From positions 1 through 64,000 of the forward strand of contig FCOD02000022.1 in assembly GCA_001544655.2 (NCBI GenBank): a stretch of DNA of 64,000 bases. Direction: 5' to 3'. This DNA is from Caballeronia turbans. GTDB taxonomy: Bacteria; Pseudomonadota; Gammaproteobacteria; Burkholderiales; Burkholderiaceae. A program made the position numbers and the translations under genes. Positions 8,785-18,424 of this stretch are shown here, piece by piece. Each line of letters begins with the position of its first letter. The stretch's first letter is position 1. The notes beneath the pieces are model-generated. The model did no database searches, was not told the DNA's origin, and worked only from the letters and a program-made list of their open reading frames with translations.

Positions 8785-9218
8785 CGATTCAACTTCCGGA
8801 TGCGTTCGGACGGCGTGATGATGTCGGTCAGGCGAATGCCGAACTTGTCGTTCACCACGACCACTTCGCCCTGCGCGATGAGGCAGCCGTTCACGAGCAC
8901 GTCCATCGGCTCGCCCGCGAGGCCGTCGAGTTCCACGACCGAGCCTTGCGCGAGTTGCAGCAGGTTACGGATGGCGATCTTCGTGCGCCCGAGCTCCACC
9001 GTCATCTGCACGGGGATGTCGAGAATCATGTCGATGTCGTTGCGCGTCGACGGCGCCGCCGCCTTCGACAGCGGCTGGAACACGCCGGCGCTCGCGGCAA
9101 CCGGCGCGTCGTTGCCGTTTTGCTCGGCGAGCGCGCTCGCCCAATCGTCCAAAAGGAGCTCTTCGCCTTTTTCTTGCGCACCGGGCGCATCGTTCTGCAT
9201 CAGATCACTCATATCCAC
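8781..9218 (-). CDS. fliN: Flagellar motor switch protein FliN
   Basis: FliN is part of the C-ring and takes part in switching and export. The 145-residue product has an acidic, flexible N-terminal half and a C-terminal SpoA domain (about 65-140): DIPVQMTVELGRTKIAIRNL, then GSVVELDGLAGEPMDVLVNG and FGIRLTDIITPSERI. The start overlaps the fliM stop by 14 bp; an alternative ATG at 9212 would shorten the protein by two residues. It sits between fliM and fliO in the minus-strand fliLMNO unit. Confidence 0.96.
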   Translation of the reverse strand: MDMSDLMQNDAPGAQEKGEELLLDDWASALAEQNGNDAPVAASAGVFQPLSKAAAPSTRNDIDMILDIPVQMTVELGRTKIAIRNLLQLAQGSVVELDGLAGEPMDVLVNGCLIAQGEVVVVNDKFGIRLTDIITPSERIRKLNR

Positions 9219-10203
9219 CTTCCTTCATCGTGTCGCTCGCGCTGATCATCTTTTGCACGCGCAGCGCATATTGACCATTGAAAATTCCGTAGCCGCATTC
9301 CATGACCGGCACGCCGTCCACTTTGGCGACGACCTGTTCCGGAATGTCGATCGGCAGCACGTCGCCCGCGCGCATGTTGAGAAGCTGCTCGAACGACGAG
9401 CGAATCTCGGCGAGATCCACCGTCAACTCCACTTCGGCCGACTGCACTTGCTGCGACAGCACGCGCACCCAGCGGCGGTCCACTTCGAGCGCTTCGCCCT
9501 GGATCGGCGAGGAGAGCACGTCGCGGATCGGCTCGATCATCGAGTACGGCATGCAGATGTGCAGCGTGCCGCCCGTCGAGCCGAATTCGATCGTGAACTG
9601 CGTCACGATGACGATCTCGTTCGGCGTCGCCACGTTGGCGAACTGCGTGTGCATCTCCGAGCGCATGTATTCGAACTGCAGCGGCTTCACGCTGCGCCAC
9701 GACGTCGCGTAGTGTTCGAACACGAGGTTCAGCAGCTTGCTGATGATGCGCTGCTCGGTCTGCGTGAACTCGCGGCCTTCGACGCGTGTGTGAAAGCGCC
9801 CGTCGCCGCCGAACAGGTTATCGACCACGAAGAACACGAGGTTCGGGTCGAACACGAACAGCGATGTGCCGCGCAAGGGCTTCACGTGGACCAGGTTGAG
9901 GTTGGTCGGGATCGGCAGGTTGCGCGTGAATTCGCTGTACTTCTGCACCTTCACCGGGCCGACGGAAATTTCCGCTGAACGCCGCATGAAGTTGAAGATG
10001 CCCACGCGCATGAGGCGCGCGAAGCGGTCGTTGATGATTTCGAGGCCGGGCATCCGGCCGCGGACGATGCGTTCCTGCGTCGCGATGTTGTAGGGACGTA
10101 CGCCGGCGGGCTTTTTCTCGTCAGCTTCCTGATCGATTTCGCCGGTGACGCCCTTGAGGAGGGCATCGACCTCCTCTTGCGACATGAACTCTTCGTGGCC
10201 CAT
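9205..10203 (-). CDS. fliM: Flagellar motor switch protein FliM
   Basis: FliM is the C-ring subunit that binds phosphorylated CheY. The 332-residue product starts MGHEEFMSQEEVDALLKGV, with the CheY-binding EFMSQEEVDALL motif at the very N-terminus. It continues with the FliM middle domain (RIVRGRMPGLEIINDRFARL) and a C-terminal SpoA domain (SSFEQLLNMRAGDVLPIDIP). It begins 24 bp after fliL and overlaps fliN. Confidence 0.97.
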   Translation of the reverse strand: MGHEEFMSQEEVDALLKGVTGEIDQEADEKKPAGVRPYNIATQERIVRGRMPGLEIINDRFARLMRVGIFNFMRRSAEISVGPVKVQKYSEFTRNLPIPTNLNLVHVKPLRGTSLFVFDPNLVFFVVDNLFGGDGRFHTRVEGREFTQTEQRIISKLLNLVFEHYATSWRSVKPLQFEYMRSEMHTQFANVATPNEIVIVTQFTIEFGSTGGTLHICMPYSMIEPIRDVLSSPIQGEALEVDRRWVRVLSQQVQSAEVELTVDLAEIRSSFEQLLNMRAGDVLPIDIPEQVVAKVDGVPVMECGYGIFNGQYALRVQKMISASDTMKEGGYE

Positions 10204-10227
10204 GACTCTTTACTCGCTGATGCGGCG

Positions 10228-10716
10228 TTACTGGACGACGAATTCGGTGAACAGCACCTCTTCGACGCGCACCGGCTTCTCGGCCGAGCTCGCCGCGGTC
10301 TCGACCGCTGCGCGCAACTCGCCCGCGAGCTGTTTCTTGCCGTCGACGGTCGCGAGATCGTCGGGGCGTTTGCCGGAGAGCAGGAGCAGCACGCGGCTGC
10401 GGACTTCGGGCATGCGCTCGGTGACGAGCAACTGGACCTTTTCGTCCTTGAGCTTGAGCGTGAGGCCGGCGCGCAGATAGTGCATGGTGCCGTCGTCGGA
10501 CTGAAGGTTGACCGTGAGTGATTCGAGCGGGAAGAACACGGGCGGCGGTTCGGGCGCCGGTTTCGCGGGGCCGTGATTCTTGCCGAGGAAGAAGTAAGCG
10601 CCGCCGGCTCCCGCGCCGAGGAGCACGATCGCGCCAACGGCGATGATCAGGATCTTTTTGAGCTTGCCGCTCTTTGCGGGAACGATGGGTTGCTGGTTTG
10701 CGGTCGTGGTAGCCAT
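10228..10716 (-). CDS. fliL: Flagellar basal body-associated protein FliL
   Basis: FliL is a single-pass inner-membrane protein around the stator-basal body interface. The 162-residue product has a short cytoplasmic N-terminus, one membrane segment at about 20-42 (ILIIAVGAIVLLGAGAGGAY) and a periplasmic domain: VFFPLESLTVNLQSDD, then HYLRAGLTLKLKDEKVQLLV, ending in VRVEEVLFTEFVVQ. It is the first gene of the minus-strand fliLMNO unit. Its leader lies between the ATG and repeat copy B. Confidence 0.95.
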   Translation of the reverse strand: MATTTANQQPIVPAKSGKLKKILIIAVGAIVLLGAGAGGAYFFLGKNHGPAKPAPEPPPVFFPLESLTVNLQSDDGTMHYLRAGLTLKLKDEKVQLLVTERMPEVRSRVLLLLSGKRPDDLATVDGKKQLAGELRAAVETAASSAEKPVRVEEVLFTEFVVQ

Positions 10717-10800
10717 GAATGCGTGCCTCTTTCGATAGGGTGAATTGTTGGCTATCGGCGTGTAAAGCGATGGGTCGAACAGAGGGGGCTTTTGGGGTTA
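10717..10800 (-). promoter_or_regulatory. fliL leader region
   Basis: The minus-strand sequence before fliL shares several blocks with the region before the small ORF and fliP (8115-8200): CCCCTCT, ACAATTCA, CCTATCGAAA, AGGCA and TTCATGGCT. It probably holds the promoter of fliLMNO, but no canonical boxes are clear. The rest of the gap up to fliK is repeat copy B. Confidence 0.5.
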
Positions 10801-10834
10801 TTCCATCTGATTGCTTTTGCCTTTACGGTTTGGT

Positions 10835-11495
10835 TTTGGCGTTGCTTCTGCTTTCGCCGGATCCCGTTTTCTTGTTGGTTTATTAGCGCTGCCCCTGTGC
10901 GGGGCGGCAGTCACTTTCTTTGCTGCTGCAAAGAAAGTAACCAAAGAAAGCAGCTCGAGACGCCCGCGGTCACACGCAGTTTGGCCATGCTTGTCAGCCG
11001 ATCGTGGGCTCTGTAGCGAGTGCCCTCATAGGCCCCGTCGGGCGTGGATCGCACACGGTCTGACGAGCTAGTTGTTCAGACCCGCTGGTTCAGCACGAAA
11101 TAGCACCGGCACAGCGCTACGCGCTGCCGCAGGGTCTGCAAGGGAAACCAACGAATTACCAATGCGGCGAGATAGAGCCGTTAGCAAAAAGAGTACGGGC
11201 AGACCGAATTGAGGACCGGTCGGCCGCGAAGCGGGCTGGAGCTATTTGGTGCTGAACCAATTGGCTATGCGACGCGGGGCGACAGACCGTGCGCGAGCCA
11301 AGCCGGATTAGTCCTATGAGGGCGACACTTAGGCAGCCCACGGTCACCTGGCAAGCATGGCCAAAACTGCGTGTGACCGCGGGCGTATCGAGCTGCTTTC
11401 TTTGGTTACTTTCTTTGCAGCAGCAAAGAAAGTGACTGCCGCCCCGCACAGGGGCAACGCTAATAAACCAACAAGAAAACGGGATCCAGCGAAAA
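10835..11495. repeat. Dispersed palindromic repeat, copy B (complete)
   Basis: The element is an inverted dimer bounded by GGATCC at 10859-10864 and 11482-11487. Each arm of about 130 bp carries a GC stem (GCCCCTGTGCGGGGC) and a perfect 10-bp hairpin (CTTTCTTTGC at 10914-10923, GCAAAGAAAG at 10928-10937). The inner parts of the two halves are also related but more diverged, meeting near 11160. The whole is inverted relative to copy A at 15-590. No transposase or flanking target duplication was seen, and the small ORFs inside (for example 11156-11503) are read-through of the palindrome. Confidence 0.88.
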
Positions 11496-11499
11496 AAAT

Positions 11500-12855
11500 T
11501 CAAGCAAACGTATCAACAAGCCCAACCGTGCGCCGCACATTCAAACCCACGCTGGAAGCGACAGAAGAACCATCCCCCCCGCCGATGCCTCGCATCGCAT
11601 CCCCCTTCGAGCCAGAGCGCTCACGACCGCTCTCCTGCTGCGACTGCCGCGCAAACGCCGACCCATCCGAAACCGAAGCACTCCCAAGACTGATGCCGTT
11701 CGCCTCCATCGCCTCACGCAGCTTCGGCATGGCAGCCTCGACCGCCTCGCGCACCTGCGCATGCTGCGACACGAACAGCGCGTGCGCATGATTCTCGGAC
11801 ACCTGCAACGTCACCTGCAACGGCCCGAGATCCCTGGGATTGAGCGTCAGTTCAGCGCTCTGCTGATCCGCCTTCGACAGGAACACGACCTTCTGGCTGA
11901 ACGCATCGTCCCAGCCGGACGCGCCCACGTGCGGTGCAATAGCCGCGCTCGTCGCCGACGCCATCGCGCCTTGCGGACTCGACACCGCCGAATTCCCCGA
12001 TGCCGTCTGCATCGCCACCGCGTGCGCGGCCGCGTCGGCGGCTTGCTTGTACGCGGCAGTCGCGGCATCCGCGGGCGTCGTCGCGACTGCGAGCGCCGTC
12101 GCGTCCGTCGCCTTGGCATCCGCAGTCGCGTTGTTCGCCACCCCGATCAGACCCGCGCCCTTTCCGCCCCTGGCGAAAAGACCGCCTTGATCCTCACTGT
12201 TCGCGCCTTCGCGCGCCGTCGTCGTCAACGAACCGTTCGCAGGCTGTGCGTTCGGCGGCGCGTTGTTCAGCGAAGCGAGCGCCGCCTGAAGCGCGTCCTG
12301 CGATTTCGCGTCGCCGCTCTTGTGCGTCTCGCCGGTCGATTTGGTGTCGTCGGTCGAAGCGGTGGCCGTCGCGGCGGTGGCGGCGTCCGTCAGATCGGCG
12401 AGCGCGGCGGTGTCGGTGTCGCTGTCGTCGGCATTGGCGGCGTCGGCGCGCGCTTTGGCCTGCGCCGCAGCCGTAGCTGCATCCGGCGCAGAACCGGGCG
12501 TCTGCGCCGCGGGCTTCGAAGCCTCCGCCGTGTCGGTCTTGCCCGTATTCTTCGATACCTCTTTCGACGCGTCCGCCTGATCGGACTTAGCGGCCGCCTG
12601 CGTATCGGACGCGTCATCGCTCTTCGACGCAGCAGCGCACGCGCTGTCATCCGGCTTCGGCGCGTCGTGCACGCTCGACTTGTCCGAGGACGAGTCGGCG
12701 AGCGCCTGCGCCGCCTGCGCGTCGGCATTGGCGCGGTCGGTGATGCTTTGCAGCGTCATGCCGAACGACGCGCCCGCGCTCGCCGCGCGCTGCGCCGCGA
12801 CCTTGCTCGATGACGTGGCGCCCGTCAGCACGCCGGAAAGGGATACGGAAGACAT
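11500..12855 (-). CDS. fliK: Flagellar hook-length control protein FliK
   Basis: FliK is the secreted molecular ruler that stops hook growth and switches export specificity. The 451-residue product is Ala/Asp/Ser/Thr-rich and low in complexity to about residue 320, as usual for FliK. The conserved C-terminal hook-length domain (about 330-420) contains QKVVFLSKADQQSAELTLNP, RDLGPLQVTLQV and MPKLREAMEANGISLGSASV. It is last in the minus-strand fliFGHIJK run and ends at the edge of repeat copy B. A second FliK-like protein is encoded at 20068-21384. Confidence 0.9.
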   Translation of the reverse strand: MSSVSLSGVLTGATSSSKVAAQRAASAGASFGMTLQSITDRANADAQAAQALADSSSDKSSVHDAPKPDDSACAAASKSDDASDTQAAAKSDQADASKEVSKNTGKTDTAEASKPAAQTPGSAPDAATAAAQAKARADAANADDSDTDTAALADLTDAATAATATASTDDTKSTGETHKSGDAKSQDALQAALASLNNAPPNAQPANGSLTTTAREGANSEDQGGLFARGGKGAGLIGVANNATADAKATDATALAVATTPADAATAAYKQAADAAAHAVAMQTASGNSAVSSPQGAMASATSAAIAPHVGASGWDDAFSQKVVFLSKADQQSAELTLNPRDLGPLQVTLQVSENHAHALFVSQHAQVREAVEAAMPKLREAMEANGISLGSASVSDGSAFARQSQQESGRERSGSKGDAMRGIGGGDGSSVASSVGLNVRRTVGLVDTFA

Positions 12856-12889
12856 GCGAGTCTCTCAAATGCAATAAGTGGATAACGGC

Positions 12890-13339
12890 TCAGGCACGCT
12901 CGGCGCGCATGCGCAGTATCTTCGCGGCGTGCTCGTCGGATTCGCGCTGCTCGACGCGCGCGGCTTTTTTCGCGAGCATCGCCTCGCCGCGCGCGGCCAG
13001 CACTTCGTAGCTGCCGAGCTTCTGTTTCTTGAGACGCCAGTCGGGCTTCGCCGCCTCGATGCGCTGATCGGCCATGAGTAGCGCCGTGCGTTGCTGGGCA
13101 ATCGCCGCATCGAGCGTATCGACGAACGCCTGGAAGTTGCGCAGCGTCTGCGCCGTGGTGCCTTCCTGCGCCGATGCCGTGAACCGCGCGTGGTACTCGT
13201 CGCGATAGGTGACGAGCGAGTTCAACTGCGTCTCGACCTCGTTTCGTTCCTGCTGGAGCTTGCCGAGCTTCTTGGTGGCGGCGTCGAGTTCCTCTTCGGC
13301 AAGTCCGATGAGGGTGTTGATCGGCAGATTCTTGGACAT
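12890..13339 (-). CDS. fliJ: Flagellar export protein FliJ
   Basis: FliJ is the central stalk-like component of the export ATPase complex. The 149-residue product is almost entirely charged helix and probably forms an antiparallel coiled coil (EEELDAATKKLGKLQQERNE, QRTALLMADQRIEAAKP). Length and composition match FliJ, and the gene lies between fliI and fliK. It is 64 bp from the fliI stop. Confidence 0.93.
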   Translation of the reverse strand: MSKNLPINTLIGLAEEELDAATKKLGKLQQERNEVETQLNSLVTYRDEYHARFTASAQEGTTAQTLRNFQAFVDTLDAAIAQQRTALLMADQRIEAAKPDWRLKKQKLGSYEVLAARGEAMLAKKAARVEQRESDEHAAKILRMRAERA

Positions 13340-13403
13340 GGCGTGGCGGTCCCGTATGGTCTTTGGCTTTCTTGTGACGAATGCTTCGGATACTAGTCGA
13401 AAA

Positions 13404-14927
13404 CTATTCGAACATCTGGTTCAACATCGCGATGCTCGGCTCGAACGGCGCCTGCTCGCGAAAACCCTGCTGCAAAAACGACTCCATGCGCGGATACATC
13501 GCGATCGCGCGGTCGAGCAATGGGTCGCGCCCGCTCGAATACGCGCCCACGTTGATCAGGTCGCGGTTTCGCTGATAGCGCGACAGCATCTGCTTGAACA
13601 GACGCACGCGCTCGAGATGCTTGTCGTCGATGAGCGCGGTCATCGCGCGGCTGATCGACTGTTCGATGTCGATGGCCGGATAGTGCCCCGCCTCGGCAAG
13701 CGAGCGGTTCAGCACGATATGGCCGTCGAGGATCGCGCGCGCCGAATCGGCAATCGGGTCCTGCTGGTCGTCGCCTTCGGTCAGCACGGTGTAGAACGCG
13801 GTGATCGAGCCGCCGCCTTCCGGGCCATTGCCGGTCCGCTCGACGAGCGCCGGCAGCTTCGCGAACACCGACGGCGGATAGCCCTTCGTCGCGGGCGGCT
13901 CGCCAATCGCGAGCGCGATCTCGCGCTGGGCCATCGCGTAGCGCGTCAGCGAATCCATCAGCATCAGCACGTGCTTGCCCTGATCGCGGAAATATTCGGC
14001 GAGCGAGGTCGTGTACGCGGCGGCCTGCATGCGCAGCACGGGCGATACATCCGCCGGCGCCGCGACGACGACCGAGCGCGCGAGACCGTCCTCACCGAGA
14101 ATCTGCTCGATGAATTCCTTCACTTCGCGGCCGCGTTCGCCGATCAGCCCGATCACAATCACTTCCGCGCTCGTGTAGCGCGCCATCGTGCCGAGCAGCA
14201 CCGATTTGCCGACGCCCGAACCGGCGAAGAGGCCCATGCGCTGGCCGCGTCCGACCGTCAGCAGCGTGTTGATCGCGCGCACGCCGACATCGAGAACCTT
14301 GTGAATCGGCTCGCGGTTGAGCGGGTTGATGACCGGCGCGGACAACGGCGCATCGACTTTCGCGCCGAGCGGGCCGAGGCCGTCGAGCGGACGGCCCGAC
14401 GCATCCACGACGCGGCCGAGCATTTCCCAGCCGACGGGCAAGCGCTTCGCGCCCGCCATCGGATCGTTGATCGGCGCGCTTTCGAGCGGATAGACGCGCG
14501 CGCCGGGCAAGAGGCCAGCCACTTCGGTCGTCGGCATCAGAAAGAGCTTGTCGCCCGCGAAGCCGACGACTTCGGCTTCGGCGGTCGGAATCGCACTGCC
14601 CGGCGGCAGCTCGATCATGCATTCGGAGCCGACGCCCATCTTCAGGCCGACCGCTTCCAGCACGAGACCGGCCGCGCGCGTGAGACGACCGCACGGACGC
14701 AGCGGCTTCGCGATCGCATTGCGCAACCTGAGCGCGTCGAGCTTGTCGCGCCACGCATCGATGTGCGGATTGCCGGCGATATGGGCCAGCTCGGCGATGG
14801 TGCGCGCGGCGAGCGCCTCGGCCGATTCGTCGCCGACGGATTCATCGGCGGCGAGCGGGCCGAACGACGCGCGCGCGATTTCCTGTTCGAGCGCGCTCAA
14901 GCCATCTTGCGTAATCCGTTGGTTCAC
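13404..14927 (-). CDS. fliI: Flagellum-specific ATP synthase FliI
   Basis: FliI is the hexameric export ATPase, related to F1-beta. In the chosen 507-residue frame the Walker A motif [15 protein letters not shown] lies at about 232-246. It is followed by the Walker B region [18 protein letters not shown] and the [18 protein letters not shown] signature. I chose the GTG at 14927 because it overlaps the fliH TGA stop in a GTGA arrangement. A GTG at 14930 and in-frame ATGs at 14969 and 15059 lie inside fliH. The first 70 or so residues before the beta-barrel domain are longer than in enteric FliI. Confidence 0.95.
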   Translation of the reverse strand: MNQRITQDGLSALEQEIARASFGPLAADESVGDESAEALAARTIAELAHIAGNPHIDAWRDKLDALRLRNAIAKPLRPCGRLTRAAGLVLEAVGLKMGVGSECMIELPPGSAIPTAEAEVVGFAGDKLFLMPTTEVAGLLPGARVYPLESAPINDPMAGAKRLPVGWEMLGRVVDASGRPLDGLGPLGAKVDAPLSAPVINPLNREPIHKVLDVGVRAINTLLTVGRGQRMGLFAGSGVGKSVLLGTMARYTSAEVIVIGLIGERGREVKEFIEQILGEDGLARSVVVAAPADVSPVLRMQAAAYTTSLAEYFRDQGKHVLMLMDSLTRYAMAQREIALAIGEPPATKGYPPSVFAKLPALVERTGNGPEGGGSITAFYTVLTEGDDQQDPIADSARAILDGHIVLNRSLAEAGHYPAIDIEQSISRAMTALIDDKHLERVRLFKQMLSRYQRNRDLINVGAYSSGRDPLLDRAIAMYPRMESFLQQGFREQAPFEPSIAMLNQMFE

Positions 14928-15604
14928 CACGGCTTGCTTCTCCCGAGCGCCGCCACGACGCGCTCCCATCGCGACACATTCGTCGCGTCGATCTCGCCGG
15001 TCGCGGCGTGGGCCTTGCAGCCGCCGCGCTCGACGTCCGGATCGGGCCGCACGGTCCATCCCGCGGACTCGAGTTCGTCCTTCAGATAGGCATCGACGAT
15101 CGGCATGTCGGCCGGATTCACGATGAGCACAGGCGCGCCCGACAGTTCGGGCTCGGCGGCGATCACTTCGCGCGCCACCGCGACGAGCGCGGTCGGATCG
15201 AGCGCGAGATGCTGACGCACGACCTGCTGCGCGATGTCGATGGCGAGTTCGGCGAGCGACTCCGCGATGGCTGCATCGGCGGCTTGCAGCGCCGTCCTGA
15301 ACGCATCGGCGATCTCGGCGAGACGCGCGGCCTGCGCGAGCGCTTCCTTGCGGCCGTCCTCGAAACCCTTCGCCTGACCTTGCTCGTAACCCGCCTGATA
15401 GCCGAGCGCCTGGCCCGCGACATGCCCCTTCGCGAGTCCTTGCTGATGTGCGTCTTCCTCGACGCGGCGCAGGTGCGCTTCGAGCGCGGCCTGTTCCGCC
15501 GCGCTGTTGTCGACCTTGATCTCGACGGGATCGAACGACGCCATCTCCCAGCGCTGATACGCCGAGACCGGAGCCTTCTGCGCGCGAGCATCAGACATAT
15601 GCAT
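14924..15604 (-). CDS. fliH: Flagellar assembly protein FliH
   Basis: FliH binds and regulates the export ATPase FliI. The 226-residue product has a proline/charged N-terminus and a long helical stretch with GxxxG-like repeats ([20 protein letters not shown], then [16 protein letters not shown]) typical of FliH/YscL. A C-terminal domain contains [18 protein letters not shown]. Its start overlaps the fliG stop by 14 bp (alternative ATG at 15598), and its stop overlaps the fliI start. Confidence 0.94.
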   Translation of the reverse strand: MHMSDARAQKAPVSAYQRWEMASFDPVEIKVDNSAAEQAALEAHLRRVEEDAHQQGLAKGHVAGQALGYQAGYEQGQAKGFEDGRKEALAQAARLAEIADAFRTALQAADAAIAESLAELAIDIAQQVVRQHLALDPTALVAVAREVIAAEPELSGAPVLIVNPADMPIVDAYLKDELESAGWTVRPDPDVERGGCKAHAATGEIDATNVSRWERVVAALGRSKPW

Positions 15605-16586
15605 CCTCCGCCTTGCCGCCTAGCTGGATCTGACCGTTTTCCGCGAGATTGCGGACGATCTGCAAAATCTTGCGTTGCTGCTGCTCGACTTCCGACACGC
15701 GCACCGGACCGCGCGAATCGAGGTCTTCGGCAAGCAGTTCGGCCGCGCGCTGCGACATGTTCGACAAAAACTTCTGGCGCAACGCCGGCTGCGCGCCCTT
15801 GAGCGACACGATCAGCGTCTCCGATTCCACTTCCTTCAGCAGAAGCTGGATCGCGCGGTCTTCCAGGTCGAGCAGGTTCTCGAACACGAACATCTGGTCG
15901 ATGATCTTCTGCGCGAGCTCGGCGTCGTATTCGCGCACGTTCGCGATGACGCCTTCCTCGTGATTGCTCGACATGAAGTTCAGAATCTCGGCCGCCGTGC
16001 GGATGCCGCCCATCGGCGCGCGCTTCAGGTTGTCGCTGCCGGAGAGAAGCGTCGTCAGCACGTCGTCGAGTTCGCGCAGCGCGGCGGGCTGAATGCCGTC
16101 GAGTGTCGCGATGCGCAGCAGCACGTCATTGCGCAGGCGTTCAGACAGGAGCGACACGATTTCCGACGCCTGATCGCGGTCCAGATGCACGAGGATCGTC
16201 GCGATGATCTGCGGATGCTCGTTCTTGATCAGTTCCGCGACCGCGCCCGAGTCCATCCACTTCAGGCCTTCGATGCCGCTCGTATCGCTGCCTTGCAGGA
16301 TACGGTCGATCAGCGCGCCGGCCTTGGTCTCGCCGAGCGCCTTCGTCAGCACAGAGCGGATGTACTCGCTCGAATCGAGCGACAGCGCGGTGTGCTGCTC
16401 GGCTTCCGAGACGAATTCGGTCAGCACGTTGTCGAGCTGCTCGCGCGTCACGTTTTTCAGCGCCGCCATGGTCGCGCCGATCTTCTGCACCTCGCGCGGC
16501 GCGAGATACTTGAATACTTCGGCGGCTTCTTCCTCACCGATCGACATCAGGAGGAGGGCGGCTTTATTCAGGCCTTCAGCGTTCAT
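15591..16586 (-). CDS. fliG: Flagellar motor switch protein FliG
   Basis: FliG joins the MS-ring to the C-ring and contacts the stator. The 331-residue product starts MNAEGLNKAALLLMSIGEEE and contains the conserved EHPQ motif in IKNEHPQIIATILVHLD (about residue 125). The C-terminal torque domain with charged residues is present (MFVFENLLDLEDRAIQLLLK). The start overlaps the fliF stop by 11 bp. Confidence 0.97.
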   Translation of the reverse strand: MNAEGLNKAALLLMSIGEEEAAEVFKYLAPREVQKIGATMAALKNVTREQLDNVLTEFVSEAEQHTALSLDSSEYIRSVLTKALGETKAGALIDRILQGSDTSGIEGLKWMDSGAVAELIKNEHPQIIATILVHLDRDQASEIVSLLSERLRNDVLLRIATLDGIQPAALRELDDVLTTLLSGSDNLKRAPMGGIRTAAEILNFMSSNHEEGVIANVREYDAELAQKIIDQMFVFENLLDLEDRAIQLLLKEVESETLIVSLKGAQPALRQKFLSNMSQRAAELLAEDLDSRGPVRVSEVEQQQRKILQIVRNLAENGQIQLGGKAEDAYV

Positions 16587-18357
16587 CGGACACCCAGTTC
16601 TTCACGACGGTCGCAACGATTCTCGGGTCCTGACGCGCCACCATGCGCGCGTAGTCGAGATTGCGATCGAATTTGGCCTTCTTGCTTTCATGACCGAGGA
16701 GACTCACCTCGGCATCCTTGTCTTCGTCTTCCAGCTTCTGAGCGCCGTCGAGCGACGGACCGTCGAGCAGCGAGAGCTCATCCGGTGCGCCGAGCGTGGG
16801 CGCGGCCTCGGGCGGCGGCGGGAAGGCGCGGCGCATCGCCGGCTTCACCATGCTGAAGTACAGGAACAGCCCGACGATCCCGATGCCCACGTACTTCGCC
16901 GCCTGGATGCCCCACGCGATCATCTGCGGGGTGCGCCACCACGGCACGTCCGGCGCCGCGTTCAGATCGGCCGAGAACGCGCTGTTCACGACGTTCACCG
17001 AGTCGCCGCGCTTCTCGTCGAAGCCCATCGCGTCCTTCACGAGTTGCTGGACCTGCGCGAGCTTGTCGGCGGCGAGCGGGGTCATCGTCACGTTGCCCTT
17101 GGCGTCGACCTTCTTGTCGTAGTTCACGACCACCGCCACCGACAGGCGCTTGATGCCGCCCGTTGCCTGCTCGTAATGGCGCACGGTGCGGTCGACCTCG
17201 TAGTTCGTCGTCGTGTCGCGGCGCTGGTTCTGCGGCGCGGACTTCGCCGCCGCGCCGACGGCGCCCGATGCCGCCGCGTCGATCGGCGCGGAAGCCGGCT
17301 GCGGCGGCTGGTTCGACAGCGCGCCCGGCACGCCCGACGCGCCGCTGCCCGTCGTTTCGCTCGATTCGCTCGACTGCTGGCTGCGGATCGCGGTGCTTTG
17401 CGGGTTGCCGTTCGGGCCGTAGCTTTCGGCGGTCTGCTCGAGCTTCGAGAAATCGATGTCGGCGCTCACCTGCGAGCGGGCGTTGCCGGCGCCGAAGAGC
17501 GGCGCGAGGATCGCGTCGATGCGCTTTTGCGTGTTGTGCTCGATCTGCTGCACGTATTTGAGTTGCGACGCGTCGAGGCCGCTGGCGGCGCTCTGGCTCG
17601 TCAGCAGGTTGCCGTCCTGATCGACGATATTCACGTTCTTGACCGGCATGTCCGCGACGCCCGAGGCGACCATGTGGGCGATCGCGACCACCTGGCCTTC
17701 GTCGAGCACGCGGCCCGGATACAGGTTGACCATCACGGACGCGGTCGGGAGTTCCTTGTCGCGCACGAACACGCTCGGCTTCGGGATCGCCAGATGCACG
17801 CGCGCCGACTTCACCGACGAAATCGCGCCGATCGTGCGCTCCAGCTCGCCCTCGAGCGCGCGCTGATAGTTGACCTGCTCGGCGAACTGGCTGATGCCGA
17901 ACTTCTGGTTGTCCATCAACTCGAAGCCGACCGAGCCGCTCTTCGGCAAGCCCTGGCTCGCGAGACGCAGACGCGTTTCGTGAACCTGCTCGGCCGGCAC
18001 GAGAATGGCGCCGCCGCCGTCGGACAACTTATAGGGAATGTTGCCTTGCTGGAGCGCGGCAACGATTGCGCCGCCGTCCCGATCGGAGAGATTGGAGAAA
18101 AGTACGCGGTAGTCCGGCTGGCGCGACCACATGACGAGGCCCGCGACCACCATCGCCAGAATCGCGACGGCCACGATGAGCGGCACGCGCGGATTCGAGC
18201 GGAACTGGTTGAGCATCGGCACGCGCTGCGCAAAACCGCCGAAGTCGGCACCGCCCGCGAGTCCCGGGGCCGCGGCCGTGCCGGCTGCCCCCGGTTGTGC
18301 GCCCGCCAGGCCCATTCTGGCGTCGGGCGTGATGAGTGAGTTGTTGGGCGTATCCAT
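16576..18357 (-). CDS. fliF: Flagellar M-ring protein FliF
   Basis: FliF forms the MS-ring in the inner membrane. The 593-residue product has an N-terminal membrane segment at about 59-80 (VPLIVAVAILAMVVAGLVMW), YscJ-like ring-building domains (DRDGGAIVAALQQGNIPYKL, LASQGLPKSGSVGFELMDNQ) and a second membrane segment near 455-475. The C-terminal tail binds FliG. It opens the minus-strand run fliFGHIJK and is divergent from fliE. Confidence 0.97.
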   Translation of the reverse strand: MDTPNNSLITPDARMGLAGAQPGAAGTAAAPGLAGGADFGGFAQRVPMLNQFRSNPRVPLIVAVAILAMVVAGLVMWSRQPDYRVLFSNLSDRDGGAIVAALQQGNIPYKLSDGGGAILVPAEQVHETRLRLASQGLPKSGSVGFELMDNQKFGISQFAEQVNYQRALEGELERTIGAISSVKSARVHLAIPKPSVFVRDKELPTASVMVNLYPGRVLDEGQVVAIAHMVASGVADMPVKNVNIVDQDGNLLTSQSAASGLDASQLKYVQQIEHNTQKRIDAILAPLFGAGNARSQVSADIDFSKLEQTAESYGPNGNPQSTAIRSQQSSESSETTGSGASGVPGALSNQPPQPASAPIDAAASGAVGAAAKSAPQNQRRDTTTNYEVDRTVRHYEQATGGIKRLSVAVVVNYDKKVDAKGNVTMTPLAADKLAQVQQLVKDAMGFDEKRGDSVNVVNSAFSADLNAAPDVPWWRTPQMIAWGIQAAKYVGIGIVGLFLYFSMVKPAMRRAFPPPPEAAPTLGAPDELSLLDGPSLDGAQKLEDEDKDAEVSLLGHESKKAKFDRNLDYARMVARQDPRIVATVVKNWVSDER

Positions 18358-18392
18358 TTAGCGTCGAAGCTCCGAATCCTGAGGTTCTCCTC

Positions 18393-18424
18393 CCGCCGCT
18401 TCCCGCTTTCCATGTAAGCGGCGG
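18393..18424. promoter_or_regulatory. Inverted repeat in the fliF-fliE divergent promoter region
   Basis: A perfect 9-bp inverted repeat (CCGCCGCTT at 18393-18401, AAGCGGCGG at 18416-18424) lies 36 bp upstream of the fliF start. The full 303-bp gap (18358-18660) must hold the promoters for fliF and fliE. No canonical promoter boxes were identified with confidence. The repeat could be a regulator site or an RNA hairpin in the fliF leader. Confidence 0.45.

Noticed and set aside
14969-15059. Upstream in-frame ATG starts for fliI
   Set aside because: They lie inside fliH and add Arg-rich sequence unlike FliI; the GTG overlapping the fliH stop fits better.
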